Below, one piece after another: positions 46,926 to 56,018 of a stretch of 64,000 nt of DNA. Source of the stretch: Saprospiraceae bacterium (GTDB taxonomy: Bacteria; Bacteroidota; Bacteroidia; Chitinophagales; Saprospiraceae); assembly GCA_021299835.1 (NCBI GenBank), contig JAJTER010000001.1:49706-113705 (forward strand). The letters run 5' to 3'. The notes beneath the pieces were generated by a model. The model had not been told where the DNA came from. It did not search any database and was given only the letters and a program-made list of their open reading frames with translations. Numbering within the stretch: position 1 is the first letter of the stretch; each line of letters opens with the position of its first letter. A program made the position numbers and the translations under genes.

Positions 46926-47456
46926 TTAGGCTTCTGCAGAGAAATGAATATCGCTGTATCTGTTGCCTAATTTATCTTTTAGTTCTTTTCTGGCAAAGAA
47001 AATTCTACTTTTAACTGTACCAAGGGGTAAATCGAGTTGATCAGCTATCTCCTGATATTTGAAGCCCTGATAATGCATCATGAAGGGAACTTTAATACTA
47101 TCGTCCAGGGATTCGATTAGCCCGGAAAGTTCATCTAAAATCATGTTTGATTCAGCTTCGTTATTTATAGCCGCTCCCCCTGTGTTTATGTAATACAGAT
47201 TCTCTGTATCGTCAATGATGGTGTTCGCCTTGCTTTTCTTACGGTAATTATTTATAAAAATATTTTTCATTATTGTAAATAACCATGCCTTTAGATTAGT
47301 ATCCGGACGGAATTTATCTATGTTAGTCATGGCACGGAACGCAGTCTCCTGAAATAAATCTTTTGATTCCTCCGTGTTTTTAGTCAGGTTATAAGCAAAT
47401 GCATTTAACACTGAACTCATTTGATGGAAACGATTATAAAATTCTAGCTGAGACAT
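46926..47456 (-). CDS. ECF-type RNA polymerase sigma factor
   Basis: A 176-residue group 4 sigma factor. Region 2 is AFAYNLTKNTEESKDLFQETAFRAMTNIDKFRPDTNLKAWLFTIMKNIFINNYRKK and region 4 is SLDDSIKVPFMMHYQGFKYQEIADQLDLPLGTVKSRIFFARKELKDKL, a clear helix-turn-helix. No anti-sigma gene is next to it. It directly precedes mutY, so DNA repair may share its transcript. The targets are unknown. Confidence 0.93.
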   Translation of the reverse strand: MSQLEFYNRFHQMSSVLNAFAYNLTKNTEESKDLFQETAFRAMTNIDKFRPDTNLKAWLFTIMKNIFINNYRKKSKANTIIDDTENLYYINTGGAAINNEAESNMILDELSGLIESLDDSIKVPFMMHYQGFKYQEIADQLDLPLGTVKSRIFFARKELKDKLGNRYSDIHFSAEA

Positions 47457-47703
47457 AAAATTGTTTTTGAATGAGATTAAACAAAATAACTTTTTTGTTG
47501 AACCAAATCTACGGATTAGTTAAACAAAATACAACAAATAGGACAATAAATTTTTGAATTATTCAAAATTATAGGGGAGATAAGTTTATAAATCGTTGAT
47601 TATTAGTAATATAATAACAAAATTTATTTTATTATTCATTCAAAAAAAATTGAAAGTTGATTAAAAATATTTCTCTTTTCATACAAAAGAAGGAAAATAT
47701 AGG

Positions 47704-48795
47704 TTATTTCTGCGCTTTGTGCACAGCGATAAGAGCCAGAGCAAGGAAAATAAGATTGGGAATCCAGGCGGCCAGAAGGGCAGGTAAATTATTGCCCATA
47801 GCAAATACCTTAACGAATTTTGAAAAAAGGATATAAACTGCGCCAATGCCAATACCCATAGCCAGGTGAAGCCCAATACCACCGCGTACTTTTCTGGCGG
47901 CAAGGCTTACCCCAATAAGTGTTAGTATTAAAATGGTGAATGGTTCTGCATTCCTTCGGTTCCATTCTAAGGTGTATTTTCTAATATTCCCCGCACCCCG
48001 TTCTCGTTGAAGAGCAATAAAGCGAAGTAATTCCGGGGAAGTCATCATATTTTGCTGTCCTGAAAAATCTACAAAATCATCAGGAGAAAGATTTAAAGTG
48101 GTATCAATAAACTCGGTATTTGAAAACTGAAAGGATTCCTTCAGGCCATCAAAATGGCGTATTTGATATTCTGTAAGCCTCCATTTTCCCGTTTTGACCT
48201 GGTAAGCAGCATTATTTGCCTTAAGTAGCTTCACTAATTGTTGTCCTTCGTATTGTTCAATTCTGAAATCGCGCGCGGTACTGTCCGGTTTTCTGTAATA
48301 TCCGATATACACTTTTGTTTGTGGGGCAATAAATAAATGAACGTCTCTTGTCTTACCTTTATCTTCGTTTTTATCAATGTACTTATAGGTGATTCTCATC
48401 AAATGTTGCTGCCCCCAGGGAAGTATAAAATGACCGCCTAACCAATGTACGAGGGTGAGTATTCCCGCGGCGTACAGATAAGGTCTGAGTAAACGGTTAA
48501 AGGGAATGCCCGCGCTTAACATGGCCATTATTTCCGAATTTCCGGCCAACCTGGAGGTGAAGAATATAACGGCAATGAGCGTGAAAAGCGGCCATAACAT
48601 GCCACTTATAAAGAGCATGAAACTAGGGAAATATTCTAAGAGTATTTCCCGTCTGGTGATTGGCTCTTCTAAAAATATCTGAATTTTTTCACTAAAATCT
48701 ATGATTACCGAGATCATCAAAATGATGAGGAGGGTAAAAAGAAAAGTGGATAAAAATTTCTTAAAAATATATCGATCTAGCAGGTTGAATGACAT
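47704..48795 (-). CDS. LptF/LptG family permease
   Basis: LptF and LptG form the inner-membrane part of the exporter that pulls lipopolysaccharide to the outer membrane with LptB. The 363 residues have N-terminal helices (FNLLDRYIFKKFLSTFLFTLLIILMISVIIDFSEKI), a periplasmic beta-jellyroll-like middle, and two C-terminal helices (EPFTILILTLIGVSLAARKVRGGIGLHLAMGIGIGAVYIL). Bacteroidota often have one such gene after tgt, as here, 14 bases from tgt. I cannot tell LptF from LptG. Confidence 0.9.
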   Translation of the reverse strand: MSFNLLDRYIFKKFLSTFLFTLLIILMISVIIDFSEKIQIFLEEPITRREILLEYFPSFMLFISGMLWPLFTLIAVIFFTSRLAGNSEIMAMLSAGIPFNRLLRPYLYAAGILTLVHWLGGHFILPWGQQHLMRITYKYIDKNEDKGKTRDVHLFIAPQTKVYIGYYRKPDSTARDFRIEQYEGQQLVKLLKANNAAYQVKTGKWRLTEYQIRHFDGLKESFQFSNTEFIDTTLNLSPDDFVDFSGQQNMMTSPELLRFIALQRERGAGNIRKYTLEWNRRNAEPFTILILTLIGVSLAARKVRGGIGLHLAMGIGIGAVYILFSKFVKVFAMGNNLPALLAAWIPNLIFLALALIAVHKAQK

Positions 48796-48809
48796 ATAAC
48801 ATTACTTTA

Positions 48810-49988
48810 CTAAAGTCGAAAATCTAAGGATGGAATAAGGCTGTTTTTCCAGGTAGAGAATGTTCCTTTTTCAATCTGTACTCTTGCTTCGGCCATTAAA
48901 GATAAGTAAAAACTTAAATTGTGAAGGGTAGCAATTTGCATGGCGGTTATTTCATTGGCTTTAAATAAATGCCGCAAATAGGCCTTGGTATAAATCTGAC
49001 TTGTTTTTGCGTTGCTGGTCGGATCTATGGGGTCAAAATTATCTTTCCATTTAGCATTATTTATATTTATTACCCCGTTCCAGGTGTAAAGTAAACCATG
49101 TCGGGCATTCCTACTGGGTAAAACACAGTCAAACATATCTATGCCTAAAGAAATACCTTCCAGCAGATTTACTGGCGTGCCCACACCCATTAAATATCTT
49201 GGTTTTTCAAGGGGTAAGATTTCACAGACGCTGGCGGTAGTTTCATACATTTTTTCTGCCGGTTCGCCTACAGAAAGACCGCCTATGGCATTTCCCTCCC
49301 GGTCCAGATCTCTTATGGTTTCCGCAGACTCTTTTCTTAAGTCGGCATAAGTGGATCCTTGTACAATAGGAAATAACGTTTGTTGATAGCCATATAAACC
49401 CTCTGTTTCGTCAAAGCGGGTGCAACACCTTTTTAGCCATCTATGGGTTAAATCCATCGATTTTTTAGCATAATCATAATCACACGGATAAGGTGGACAT
49501 TCGTCAAATGCCATAATAATATCTGCCCCAATGATTCGCTGTATGTCCATCACTTTTTCAGGCGTAAATACGTGGGTACTGCCATCTATATGGGATTGGA
49601 AAATGACGCCTTCTTCCTTTATTTTTCGTTGAGATGCTAAAGAATATACCTGATATCCACCACTATCAGTCAACAATGGGGCGTCCCAATGCATGAATTT
49701 ATGCAATCCACCTGCCGCAGATAATATATCTGTTCCTGGTCTTAAATATAAATGATAGGTATTTCCAAGTATAATTTTTGCTGCAATGGGATCTATTAAT
49801 TCATGCTGATGAATGGCTTTCACACTGCCCAATGTTCCTACGGGCATAAAAATAGGCGTAGGAATATTTCCGTGTGCCGTCGAAATCTGGCCCGTTCTGG
49901 CAGATGTTTGGTCATCTTTTTTTAAAATAGTAAATTCAAACAAGGGTCGTATAATTATCTGGTTATATTTGATATCTGTGGCTATCAA
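48810..49988 (-). CDS. tgt: tRNA-guanine transglycosylase
   Basis: Tgt exchanges guanine 34 of certain tRNAs for preQ1. The substrate and zinc motifs are present: MPVGTLGSVKAIHQHEL, ILGNTYHLYLRPG, LLTDSGGYQVYSLA with the catalytic aspartate, MAFDECPPYPCDYDYA, FDCVLPSRNARHGLLYT and the zinc-binding C-terminal HNLSFYLSLM. The ORF-track start at 49988 overlaps the end of rodA by 26 bases; a TTG at 49943 gives MFEFTILKKDDQTSARTG, which fits the family N-terminus without overlap. I keep the longer coordinates because TTG is a rare start. Confidence 0.93.
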   Translation of the reverse strand: MIATDIKYNQIIIRPLFEFTILKKDDQTSARTGQISTAHGNIPTPIFMPVGTLGSVKAIHQHELIDPIAAKIILGNTYHLYLRPGTDILSAAGGLHKFMHWDAPLLTDSGGYQVYSLASQRKIKEEGVIFQSHIDGSTHVFTPEKVMDIQRIIGADIIMAFDECPPYPCDYDYAKKSMDLTHRWLKRCCTRFDETEGLYGYQQTLFPIVQGSTYADLRKESAETIRDLDREGNAIGGLSVGEPAEKMYETTASVCEILPLEKPRYLMGVGTPVNLLEGISLGIDMFDCVLPSRNARHGLLYTWNGVININNAKWKDNFDPIDPTSNAKTSQIYTKAYLRHLFKANEITAMQIATLHNLSFYLSLMAEARVQIEKGTFSTWKNSLIPSLDFRL

Positions 49989-51360
49989 ATTTTAATAAAA
50001 CGCCAATTAAAAGAGTGAATCCTATTAAGGATGAGCCTCCCTTACTCAATAATGGAAGCGGAATGCCTATGATTGGCATGATGCCCATGGTCATACCAAT
50101 ATTTACAAAAAAATGGACAAAAATAATCCCTACCACACTGTAGGCATAAATTCTTGAAAAATTTGAGCGTTGACGTTCAGCGAGGATGACAATCCGATAC
50201 ATGAGAAGCATGAAAATCAAGATGGTGGCGACGCTACCTATAAATCCGTGCTCCTCCCCAATGGTACAAAAAATGAAATCTGTCGCCTGTTCTGGAACGT
50301 AATTTAATCGCGTTATCTCCCCATTTAAAAATCCTTTTCCCTCAATTCCTCCGGAACTAATGGCTAATTTAGATTGCAAAACGTTGTATAAAGCTCCCCG
50401 TGGGTCACATTTTGATGGTTGTAACCAAACGTTTATTCTTTCTTGTTGGTGCGGACGAAGTATATTGTTAAAGCCATAATTGGCTGTAAAGGCTATACTA
50501 ACGCCAATAGCTAAAACAATAACTACAAAGGATATGGTTTTAAAGTTATTTTTTAGTCCATAAGCTATCGACAAAGCAACAGCAGCTGCTCCGTTAGCAA
50601 TTAATGTGATGGTATAAAATTCTTCGCGCACCAGAATATAAGAACCAATAGCCCAGAATATAACGCCTACCCTCCAGTTTAAAGCATTTTCAATACCTCC
50701 ACTTAAAAAATAAATAGCACAAACCAATAATCCTATAGTGATAATTACCGGCGGAACTACTAAGCCCAATATGACTAAGGTAATCAGATATATTCCTGTT
50801 AAATAATAATTTACTGATAATCCTTCACGATATAGGACAAAAGTAAAGGAGAGAAAAACTAACGCTGAACCTGCGTCGGGCTGCATTAAAACCAATAAAA
50901 TAGGCACAAAAAAGATGGCGAAGGCAGTGATTTGGGTTTTTACGTCTTTTAAATTCAGGTTAAAGGTTCCCAAAAAGGAGGAAACAGCCAGCGCCGTGCC
51001 AAATTTGGCCAATTCTGAGGGTTGTATCGAAAAGCCTCCAAACGAATACCACGAGGTTGCTCCCTTAATTTCTGTGCCAAATATTAGCACTCCAACGAGA
51101 AGTAACAGGGTAAAAGCGTAAATGAAATAGGCAAAAGTTTGCCAAGATTTCCAATCAATGAGAAATATAACCAAAAATAAAATCATGGCTATGGCCACCC
51201 ATATCATTTGTTTACCAGCACTGCTATTTAATAAACCCACTCTTTCAATCTCCCGCTGACTGACAGAAAAAACCATGAGAACGCCCAGCGCAATAAGGGA
51301 TATATAAAGCGAAAATATGACTAAATCGAAACTTCGCTGATCTCCACGGTTTCTTGACAT
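49963..51360 (-). CDS. rodA: Rod shape-determining protein RodA (SEDS family)
   Basis: RodA is a SEDS peptidoglycan glycosyltransferase that works with the elongasome. About ten hydrophobic helices are visible in 465 residues, with the SEDS signatures FGGFSIQPSELAKFGTALAVSSFLG and DAGSALVFLSFTFVLY, and FLNGEITRLNYVPEQATDFIFCTIGEEHGFIG with the C-terminal PIIGIPLPLLSKGGSSLIGFTLLIGVLL. It is longer than E. coli RodA, with an extra hydrophobic stretch near residue 220-290. It lies between a SPOR-domain gene and tgt. Confidence 0.93.
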   Translation of the reverse strand: MSRNRGDQRSFDLVIFSLYISLIALGVLMVFSVSQREIERVGLLNSSAGKQMIWVAIAMILFLVIFLIDWKSWQTFAYFIYAFTLLLLVGVLIFGTEIKGATSWYSFGGFSIQPSELAKFGTALAVSSFLGTFNLNLKDVKTQITAFAIFFVPILLVLMQPDAGSALVFLSFTFVLYREGLSVNYYLTGIYLITLVILGLVVPPVIITIGLLVCAIYFLSGGIENALNWRVGVIFWAIGSYILVREEFYTITLIANGAAAVALSIAYGLKNNFKTISFVVIVLAIGVSIAFTANYGFNNILRPHQQERINVWLQPSKCDPRGALYNVLQSKLAISSGGIEGKGFLNGEITRLNYVPEQATDFIFCTIGEEHGFIGSVATILIFMLLMYRIVILAERQRSNFSRIYAYSVVGIIFVHFFVNIGMTMGIMPIIGIPLPLLSKGGSSLIGFTLLIGVLLKFDSHRYQI

Positions 51361-51381
51361 GTTTGCAATGACGTTGGGTGA

Positions 51382-51789
51382 TTAAAACTTTGTCGCTAGT
51401 ACCATATCCAGGGTAAGCTTATTGTCTATTATTTCCATGGCACCCGGATATGTTTTCCTGAAGAAATATTTCGTCAAAATAGCTTCTTTTTTATCAAAAA
51501 AGGCACCTACTCTTAAATGGTAATAGGGCCTGTTATGTATAACTTGAAGAGGAATGTCCGGATAGCTTTGTTGGAATTTATTCTTCGTATTTTCTAAAGC
51601 AAGCCGATCGGTGGTCGCTATAATCTGAATTCTCCACCCATTTATATAGTCAGATTGCTTATTTGAAAGGGCATAACTTTTTATCAGGGCAGAAACCTCT
51701 TCGCTCTCTATGATTACCTGACCTTGTAAACTAAAACTGCCCAGGGTCGAATAAAGAAGGACGAACAAAAATATATATCTTAATTTCAT
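51382..51789 (-). CDS. SPOR-domain exported protein
   Basis: A 135-residue protein with signal peptide MKLRYIFLFVLLYSTLGSFSLQGQ and a single SPOR-like domain: NGWRIQIIATTDRLALENTKNKFQQSYPDIPLQVIHNRPYYHLRVGAFFDKKEAILTKYFFRKTYPGAMEI. SPOR domains bind denuded glycan of peptidoglycan at division sites. It directly precedes rodA on the same strand, which fits a wall-associated role. Confidence 0.85.
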   Translation of the reverse strand: MKLRYIFLFVLLYSTLGSFSLQGQVIIESEEVSALIKSYALSNKQSDYINGWRIQIIATTDRLALENTKNKFQQSYPDIPLQVIHNRPYYHLRVGAFFDKKEAILTKYFFRKTYPGAMEIIDNKLTLDMVLATKF

Positions 51790-51847
51790 GTCCAGTTTTT
51801 TGCAAATTTACGAAATGTTTTATTAACAGGGTTGACTTAAAAGTAGC

Positions 51848-52456
51848 TCAGCTAAATAAGGTGGCTTCTGGTTCTCCAAACGACCATTTGAATGTTTTTC
51901 TATGATGTTCCGTCAAACCATTCTCGTGGATAGCCTTTCTGTGATGTAAGGTAGGATAACCCATGTTTTTTTTCCAGTCATATAATGGAAATGAGGCATG
52001 AAGTGCCGTCATATACTCATCTCTATAGGTTTTTGCCAGAATAGATGCTGCTGCAATGGCCGCATATTTTCCATCGCCTCCTACATGACAGGAGTGTGGG
52101 ATATTAGGGTAATTTTTGAATCTGTTACCATCAATATGAAGGTGAGTGGGTAAATACTTCAATTGATCAATGGCACGGTGCATTGCTAAAAATGAGGCGT
52201 TTAATATATTAATCTGATCAATTTCGTCGGCCGACACTATGCCAATTGCCCAGGAAATAGCCTCCCGCTCAATAAAAGAACGGCACTTTTCTCTTTGTTT
52301 TTGCGACAATTTTTTTGAATCATCAAGATGGGGAATAATAGTATCAGAAGATAGAATGACGGCTGCCGCAAAAACAGGACCAGCTAAACAACCTCTTCCA
52401 GCTTCGTCACACCCTGCCTCATGTTCGTTGGTGTAAAGCAAATGATGATTGGCCAT
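51848..52456 (-). CDS. rnhB: Ribonuclease HII
   Basis: RNase HII removes RNA from RNA-DNA hybrids and single ribonucleotides. The N-terminus has [23 protein letters not shown] with the two catalytic acids, [14 protein letters not shown] follows, and [43 protein letters not shown] holds the remaining active-site residues. The 202-residue length is normal. It lies between the SPOR-domain gene and the TrpF-like gene, which ends seven bases from its start. Confidence 0.95.
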   Translation of the reverse strand: MANHHLLYTNEHEAGCDEAGRGCLAGPVFAAAVILSSDTIIPHLDDSKKLSQKQREKCRSFIEREAISWAIGIVSADEIDQINILNASFLAMHRAIDQLKYLPTHLHIDGNRFKNYPNIPHSCHVGGDGKYAAIAAASILAKTYRDEYMTALHASFPLYDWKKNMGYPTLHHRKAIHENGLTEHHRKTFKWSFGEPEATLFS

Positions 52457-52463
52457 GGTAGAA

Positions 52464-53096
52464 TCATTTAGAAGCTAAATCAGACAATTTGTCAAAAATC
52501 TCATCTAATTCTTCAAAAGATTTCAAGCCAGTTTTTTCTTCCGACCCGCCCGATAAGCAATATCCAAAGGGTTTAAAATGTTGGATATATTCTGCCACCT
52601 GATGGGCATCGCCATTGCAATAAATGAAAATTGGATACGACTGGCACAAGGTAACTAAGGCATCTTTCCAAAGGACAGATAAGGGTTCAGTTATATGTGA
52701 AAAATTTAATATATAATAATTAATCTTTCCAGCGTGTTGTTGTAGGAATGTAAACAAGTCAGGATCCGGTAGATTACTGTCAATCCTCATTTCTGCGAAT
52801 AGCGTGTAGGAATCTGGTATAATAGACAGCTCGTTATAGTCAAAAAGGGGGCCGAGTTGTATCGCATCAAGTCCTGCATTTTCTGTAATGGCTAAAATCT
52901 CTGTTGCAGAGGCATAATTAAATTCTCCAACGAAGGCAGGACCGCTTATCCATTCCCGGATAGCTTTTACAAATAGTGGACTGGACGCATTTTCTGACAA
53001 TGGGTCAAGATTGAAACCCATCCAGGCGACCTCCATGGAGGCAAAATATCTGGCATCTGTAAGATGAGACAGCGCATTTGCTTTTATGGAAATCAT
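52464..53096 (-). CDS. TrpF-like phosphoribosylanthranilate isomerase homologue, atypical
   Basis: The protein resembles TrpF in its barrel pattern: [32 protein letters not shown] aligns with the TrpF start KICGLT...DA, but the catalytic cysteine is replaced (IKANAL), and the catalytic aspartate region is also changed ([11 protein letters not shown]). [12 protein letters not shown] and [25 protein letters not shown] match the phosphate-binding end. I moved the start from 53189 to 53096: this ATG shares one base with the dapA stop (TGATG). Its substrate and even its activity are uncertain. No trp genes are nearby. Confidence 0.7.
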   Translation of the reverse strand: MISIKANALSHLTDARYFASMEVAWMGFNLDPLSENASSPLFVKAIREWISGPAFVGEFNYASATEILAITENAGLDAIQLGPLFDYNELSIIPDSYTLFAEMRIDSNLPDPDLFTFLQQHAGKINYYILNFSHITEPLSVLWKDALVTLCQSYPIFIYCNGDAHQVAEYIQHFKPFGYCLSGGSEEKTGLKSFEELDEIFDKLSDLASK

Positions 53097-53986
53097 CACA
53101 AAAAATCCGATTTTTTTAATTCCAATGCCAGGTTTTCCAAGGCATTTTTTGAAAGAGGCACCAGGGGTAATCGAACATCTCTGGAACAAAGGCCAAGTAA
53201 TTCCATGGCACCTTTTACCCCCACTGGATTTCCTTCGACGTAAAGCCAGTCGTGAATATCGAGCATTTTATTGCTTAATGCGTTGGCTTCATGGAATAAG
53301 CGGTTATTGGCAAAATCTACCATTTGTGAAAATGTATCGGGTAAGGCATTGGCAATGACACTAATAGCACCGACGGCACCGCAAGCCATTAAGGGCACGG
53401 TTAGGGCATCGTCACCAGAGATAACATTAAAATGATCGGGCTTGTGTTTAAGTATTTGCATCACCTGGGCCATATTTCCTGACGCTTCTTTTACGGCAAT
53501 AAATTTTTCAGAATCTTTGGCCAGTCGCAAAATGGTATCAGCCGACATATTGGAGCCAGTTCTTCCTGGAACATTATATAAAATGATGGGGAGCGGGCAA
53601 ACTTCCTGAACCGCCATATAATGCTGATAAATACCTTCTTGCGGAGGTTTGTTATACGCGGGACTACTGGACATAATGGCGTCATACCCTTCCAGGGAGT
53701 AGCTTTGAACTCTTTGTTTTAGGAGGGCCGTCCAGTTACTTCCAAAAAGTCCGGCAACAAGAGGTACTCTGCCCTTTACAATGTCTTTGGTGAAAGTAAG
53801 CACTTCCCGACATTCCTGGCTGGAAAGGGTAATAGCCTCGCCGGTGGTGCCAAGGGAAACCAGATAATTTACACCACCCTTTAGGGTATGTTCAATAATA
53901 CTTTCCAGGGCATCAAAGTCGATGGCCTGATTTTTAAATGGCGTGATTAAGGCAACGCCAGTGCCATTAAAGGAGGGTTGATTCAT
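53096..53986 (-). CDS. dapA: 4-hydroxy-tetrahydrodipicolinate synthase
   Basis: DapA condenses pyruvate with aspartate semialdehyde on the path to diaminopimelate and lysine. The 296-residue (beta/alpha)8 barrel has GVALITPF near 9, the SLGTTGEAITLSSQE phosphate-like loop near 40-54, IILYNVPGRTGSNM near 132-146 with the tyrosine of the catalytic triad, FIAVKEASGNMAQV with the Schiff-base lysine near 161, and VISGDDALTVPLMACGAVGAISVIAN. It shares a stop-start base with the TrpF-like gene and overlaps the end of the upstream DUF6913-like gene by 20 bases. Confidence 0.95.
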   Translation of the reverse strand: MNQPSFNGTGVALITPFKNQAIDFDALESIIEHTLKGGVNYLVSLGTTGEAITLSSQECREVLTFTKDIVKGRVPLVAGLFGSNWTALLKQRVQSYSLEGYDAIMSSSPAYNKPPQEGIYQHYMAVQEVCPLPIILYNVPGRTGSNMSADTILRLAKDSEKFIAVKEASGNMAQVMQILKHKPDHFNVISGDDALTVPLMACGAVGAISVIANALPDTFSQMVDFANNRLFHEANALSNKMLDIHDWLYVEGNPVGVKGAMELLGLCSRDVRLPLVPLSKNALENLALELKKSDFL

Positions 53987-54524
53987 TCCTGACTTGTATT
54001 TTACCTAATAAATTTTCCATTTGTTTAAAAAATGTTTGGGGTGTGGTATCAGCTGGAACATCGAGCATAAGGTCATAGCAATGTGTATTATCCGTTGCTG
54101 GACCTATTCGAAGACCGGCAGGTGTCAGGGCAGTTATGTATTCAAGCAGTTCGTTTCGTTGAGCAGAAACGTGTATTACTACATCGACGGGTTGGTTTAA
54201 CCATTCATCGACGAGCGTTCCGATGGGCCTTCCGACCCAATCTATATTTTTTTTGTTCAGACAGGGGAAGGAGGTATCTACAATATCTTTAGATGCGGCG
54301 TTTAAACCTAGAAGGAAGGTTGTTTTGCCTTTTTTTTGCAAGGATTCGGCATATTTTTCAATACCTGAAATAACTTCAGGGTCTGCTGCATTGAAGAGAA
54401 AAGCAATAGATTTGGCCGTCGCAAAGGACAAAGATTTGGAGCTGACCTGTTTTAAACGGGAAATCAGCCCTTTATTCAGACTTTTATTAAAGTGGAAATT
54501 TTTGAAATTTTGCCAAATCTTCAT
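53967..54524 (-). CDS. DUF6913-like uncharacterised protein
   Basis: A 185-residue protein with a basic N-terminus and a middle part that looks like a P-loop-free alpha/beta domain (KSIAFLFNAADPEVISGIEKYAESLQKKGKTTFLLGL). The start MKIWQNFKNFHFNKSLNKG and the final CYDLMLDVPADTTPQTFFKQMENLL resemble DUF6913 proteins in Bacteroidota. No catalytic motif is seen and the function is unknown. It overlaps the 5' end of dapA by 20 bases and starts ten bases after the accA stop, forming part of the accA-DUF6913-dapA-TrpF-like run. Confidence 0.65.
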   Translation of the reverse strand: MKIWQNFKNFHFNKSLNKGLISRLKQVSSKSLSFATAKSIAFLFNAADPEVISGIEKYAESLQKKGKTTFLLGLNAASKDIVDTSFPCLNKKNIDWVGRPIGTLVDEWLNQPVDVVIHVSAQRNELLEYITALTPAGLRIGPATDNTHCYDLMLDVPADTTPQTFFKQMENLLGKIQVRNESTLL

Positions 54525-54533
54525 AGGGATAAT

Positions 54534-55544
54534 TTACTTTTTCTTAGCCGATTTGTTTGAAGCAGCTGTTTCAATAGGCTCGGGAATGTCAAAAACTTCC
54601 TCATAAACCCCCATTTTGCTATATTTTTCAATTCTTTCTAAAATTCTTACCTCAGGATCTTTAGGTTGAATTTCTGCTAATGTTTCAATTATTTTGGCTT
54701 TTAGAAGTTCTGCCATTTCATCGGGATTAGAATGCGCGCCACCTATGGGTTCCTTGATAATCCCATCTATCAAACCCGCGGAAAACATATTGTCTGCTGT
54801 TAACTTAAGAGCATCTGCTGCCTGTTCCTTATAATCCCAGCTTCTCCAAAGAATAGAGGAGCATGATTCAGGCGAAATAACAGAATACCATGTATTTTCC
54901 AACATAAAGACACGGTCACCCAGACCTATGCCTATGGCTCCACCGGAAGCACCTTCGCCAATGATGACGCATATAATAGGTACGCGAAGTTGTGCCATTT
55001 CAAAAAGATTCCTTGCAATGGCCTCCGCCTGACCTCTTTCTTCAGCTTCAATGCCTGGAAAAGCACCCGGCGTATCAATCAAAGTGATAACGGGGAAATT
55101 AAATCGCTCTGCCAGTTTCATTAATCTTAATGCTTTCCTGTAACCCTCTGGATTAGCCATCCCGAAGTTACGGTATTGACGCATTTTGGTATTGATACCT
55201 TTTTGATGACCAATTATAACTACAGTTTGCCCATTAAAGGTAGCCAAACCACCCACAATCGCTTTGTCGTCCTGAAAATGCCGGTCACCATGCAGTTCAA
55301 TAAACCGGTCGCACATTTTATTAGTATAAAATAAAGTGTAAGGTCGCTCTGGATGTCTGGAAAGTTGTACCCTCTCCCAACCACTTAAGTTACTATATAT
55401 CTCCTTCCTCTTTTCGGAAATCTTTTCCTCGAATACACTGATCTGAGAACTAACGTCAATGTCACCCGCTTCTCCAATTTCTTTTAGTTTTTCCAATTGC
55501 TCGTAGAGAGAGGCTAAAGGTTTTTCAAATTCTAAGAAAATCAT
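54534..55544 (-). CDS. accA: Acetyl-CoA carboxylase carboxyltransferase subunit alpha
   Basis: AccA transfers carboxyl from biotin to acetyl-CoA to make malonyl-CoA for fatty acids. The 336 residues begin [35 protein letters not shown], then [63 protein letters not shown] and [86 protein letters not shown]. The oxyanion and CoA residues are complete. AccB, AccC and AccD are not in the window. It heads the minus-strand run toward dapA. Confidence 0.97.
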   Translation of the reverse strand: MIFLEFEKPLASLYEQLEKLKEIGEAGDIDVSSQISVFEEKISEKRKEIYSNLSGWERVQLSRHPERPYTLFYTNKMCDRFIELHGDRHFQDDKAIVGGLATFNGQTVVIIGHQKGINTKMRQYRNFGMANPEGYRKALRLMKLAERFNFPVITLIDTPGAFPGIEAEERGQAEAIARNLFEMAQLRVPIICVIIGEGASGGAIGIGLGDRVFMLENTWYSVISPESCSSILWRSWDYKEQAADALKLTADNMFSAGLIDGIIKEPIGGAHSNPDEMAELLKAKIIETLAEIQPKDPEVRILERIEKYSKMGVYEEVFDIPEPIETAASNKSAKKK

Positions 55545-55593
55545 AGGAGATGGATTTAGTAATGAACAAGAATTTTAGCGCACTAAGGCGGGA

Positions 55594-55601
55594 CAAAATT
55601 A
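55594..55601 (-). promoter_or_regulatory. Candidate -7 promoter element of accA
   Basis: On the minus strand TAATTTTG fits TAnnTTTG and lies about 50 bases upstream of the accA ATG. The -33 box is not obvious. Confidence 0.35.
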
Positions 55602-55660
55602 GTAAATCATGTTAACTACTTTCGTTTTAAGAATTTTTTTTTCTTTTTTTCTCATAAGTA

Positions 55661-55691
55661 TTGATAATTTCGATAAATGATACTATTTTTG
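55661..55691 (+). promoter_or_regulatory. Promoter of the tRNA-Asp pair
   Basis: TTG at 55661-55663 and TATTTTTG at 55684-55691 are spaced by 20 bases, matching the Bacteroidota -33/-7 layout, and lie 31 bases before the first tRNA. This is the best-fitting promoter in the window. Confidence 0.6.
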
Positions 55692-55722
55692 CAATCTCTT
55701 AATGCAAAGGCATTTTGATATT

Positions 55723-55796
55723 GGTTTGGTAGTTCAGTTGGTTAGAATACATGCCTGTCACGCATGGGGTCGCGGGTTCGAGTCCCGTCCGGACCG
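55723..55796 (+). tRNA. tRNA-Asp (GTC), first copy, no encoded CCA
   Basis: The cloverleaf folds with acceptor GGTTTGG/CCGGACC (two G-T pairs), D arm GTTC...GAAT, anticodon stem CATGC/GCATG with loop CTGTCAC and anticodon GTC at 55757-55759, variable GGGTC and T arm CGGGTTCGAGTCCCG. The discriminator is G and the next bases are CTA, so CCA must be added after transcription. The body is 74 bases. Confidence 0.95.
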
Positions 55797-55902
55797 CTAC
55801 TGCTTCATTATGAGGCGGTAACGTTGAGTCGCTGGAAACTGAGGTTTCTTTAAGTCGGCTTCCAATATATAAAGCTGGGGTTTTGCTTTGAAAAACCTAA
55901 AT

Positions 55903-55979
55903 GGTTCGGTAGTTCAGTTGGTTAGAATACATGCCTGTCACGCATGGGGTCGCGGGTTCGAGTCCCGTCCGGACCGCCA
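55903..55979 (+). tRNA. tRNA-Asp (GTC), second copy, with encoded CCA
   Basis: Identical to the first copy except base 5 of the acceptor (C instead of T, improving the pair with G68) and an encoded 3' CCA. It starts exactly 180 bases after the first copy. The two probably share one primary transcript, ending at the terminator just downstream. Confidence 0.96.
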
Positions 55980-55987
55980 ATTTAAAA

Positions 55988-56018
55988 GGTCTCTGGTTAA
56001 AATCAGAGGCCTTTTTTT
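55988..56018 (+). terminator. Rho-independent terminator after the tRNA-Asp pair
   Basis: GGTCTCTG and CAGAGGCC form an eight-base stem with one G-T wobble around an eight-base loop, followed by seven T. It lies nine bases after the second tRNA. Confidence 0.88.

Noticed and set aside
55723-55979. tRNA duplication as a phage or island attachment site
   Set aside because: No integrase, no foreign-looking genes between or beside the copies, and the copies are complete and only 180 bases apart.
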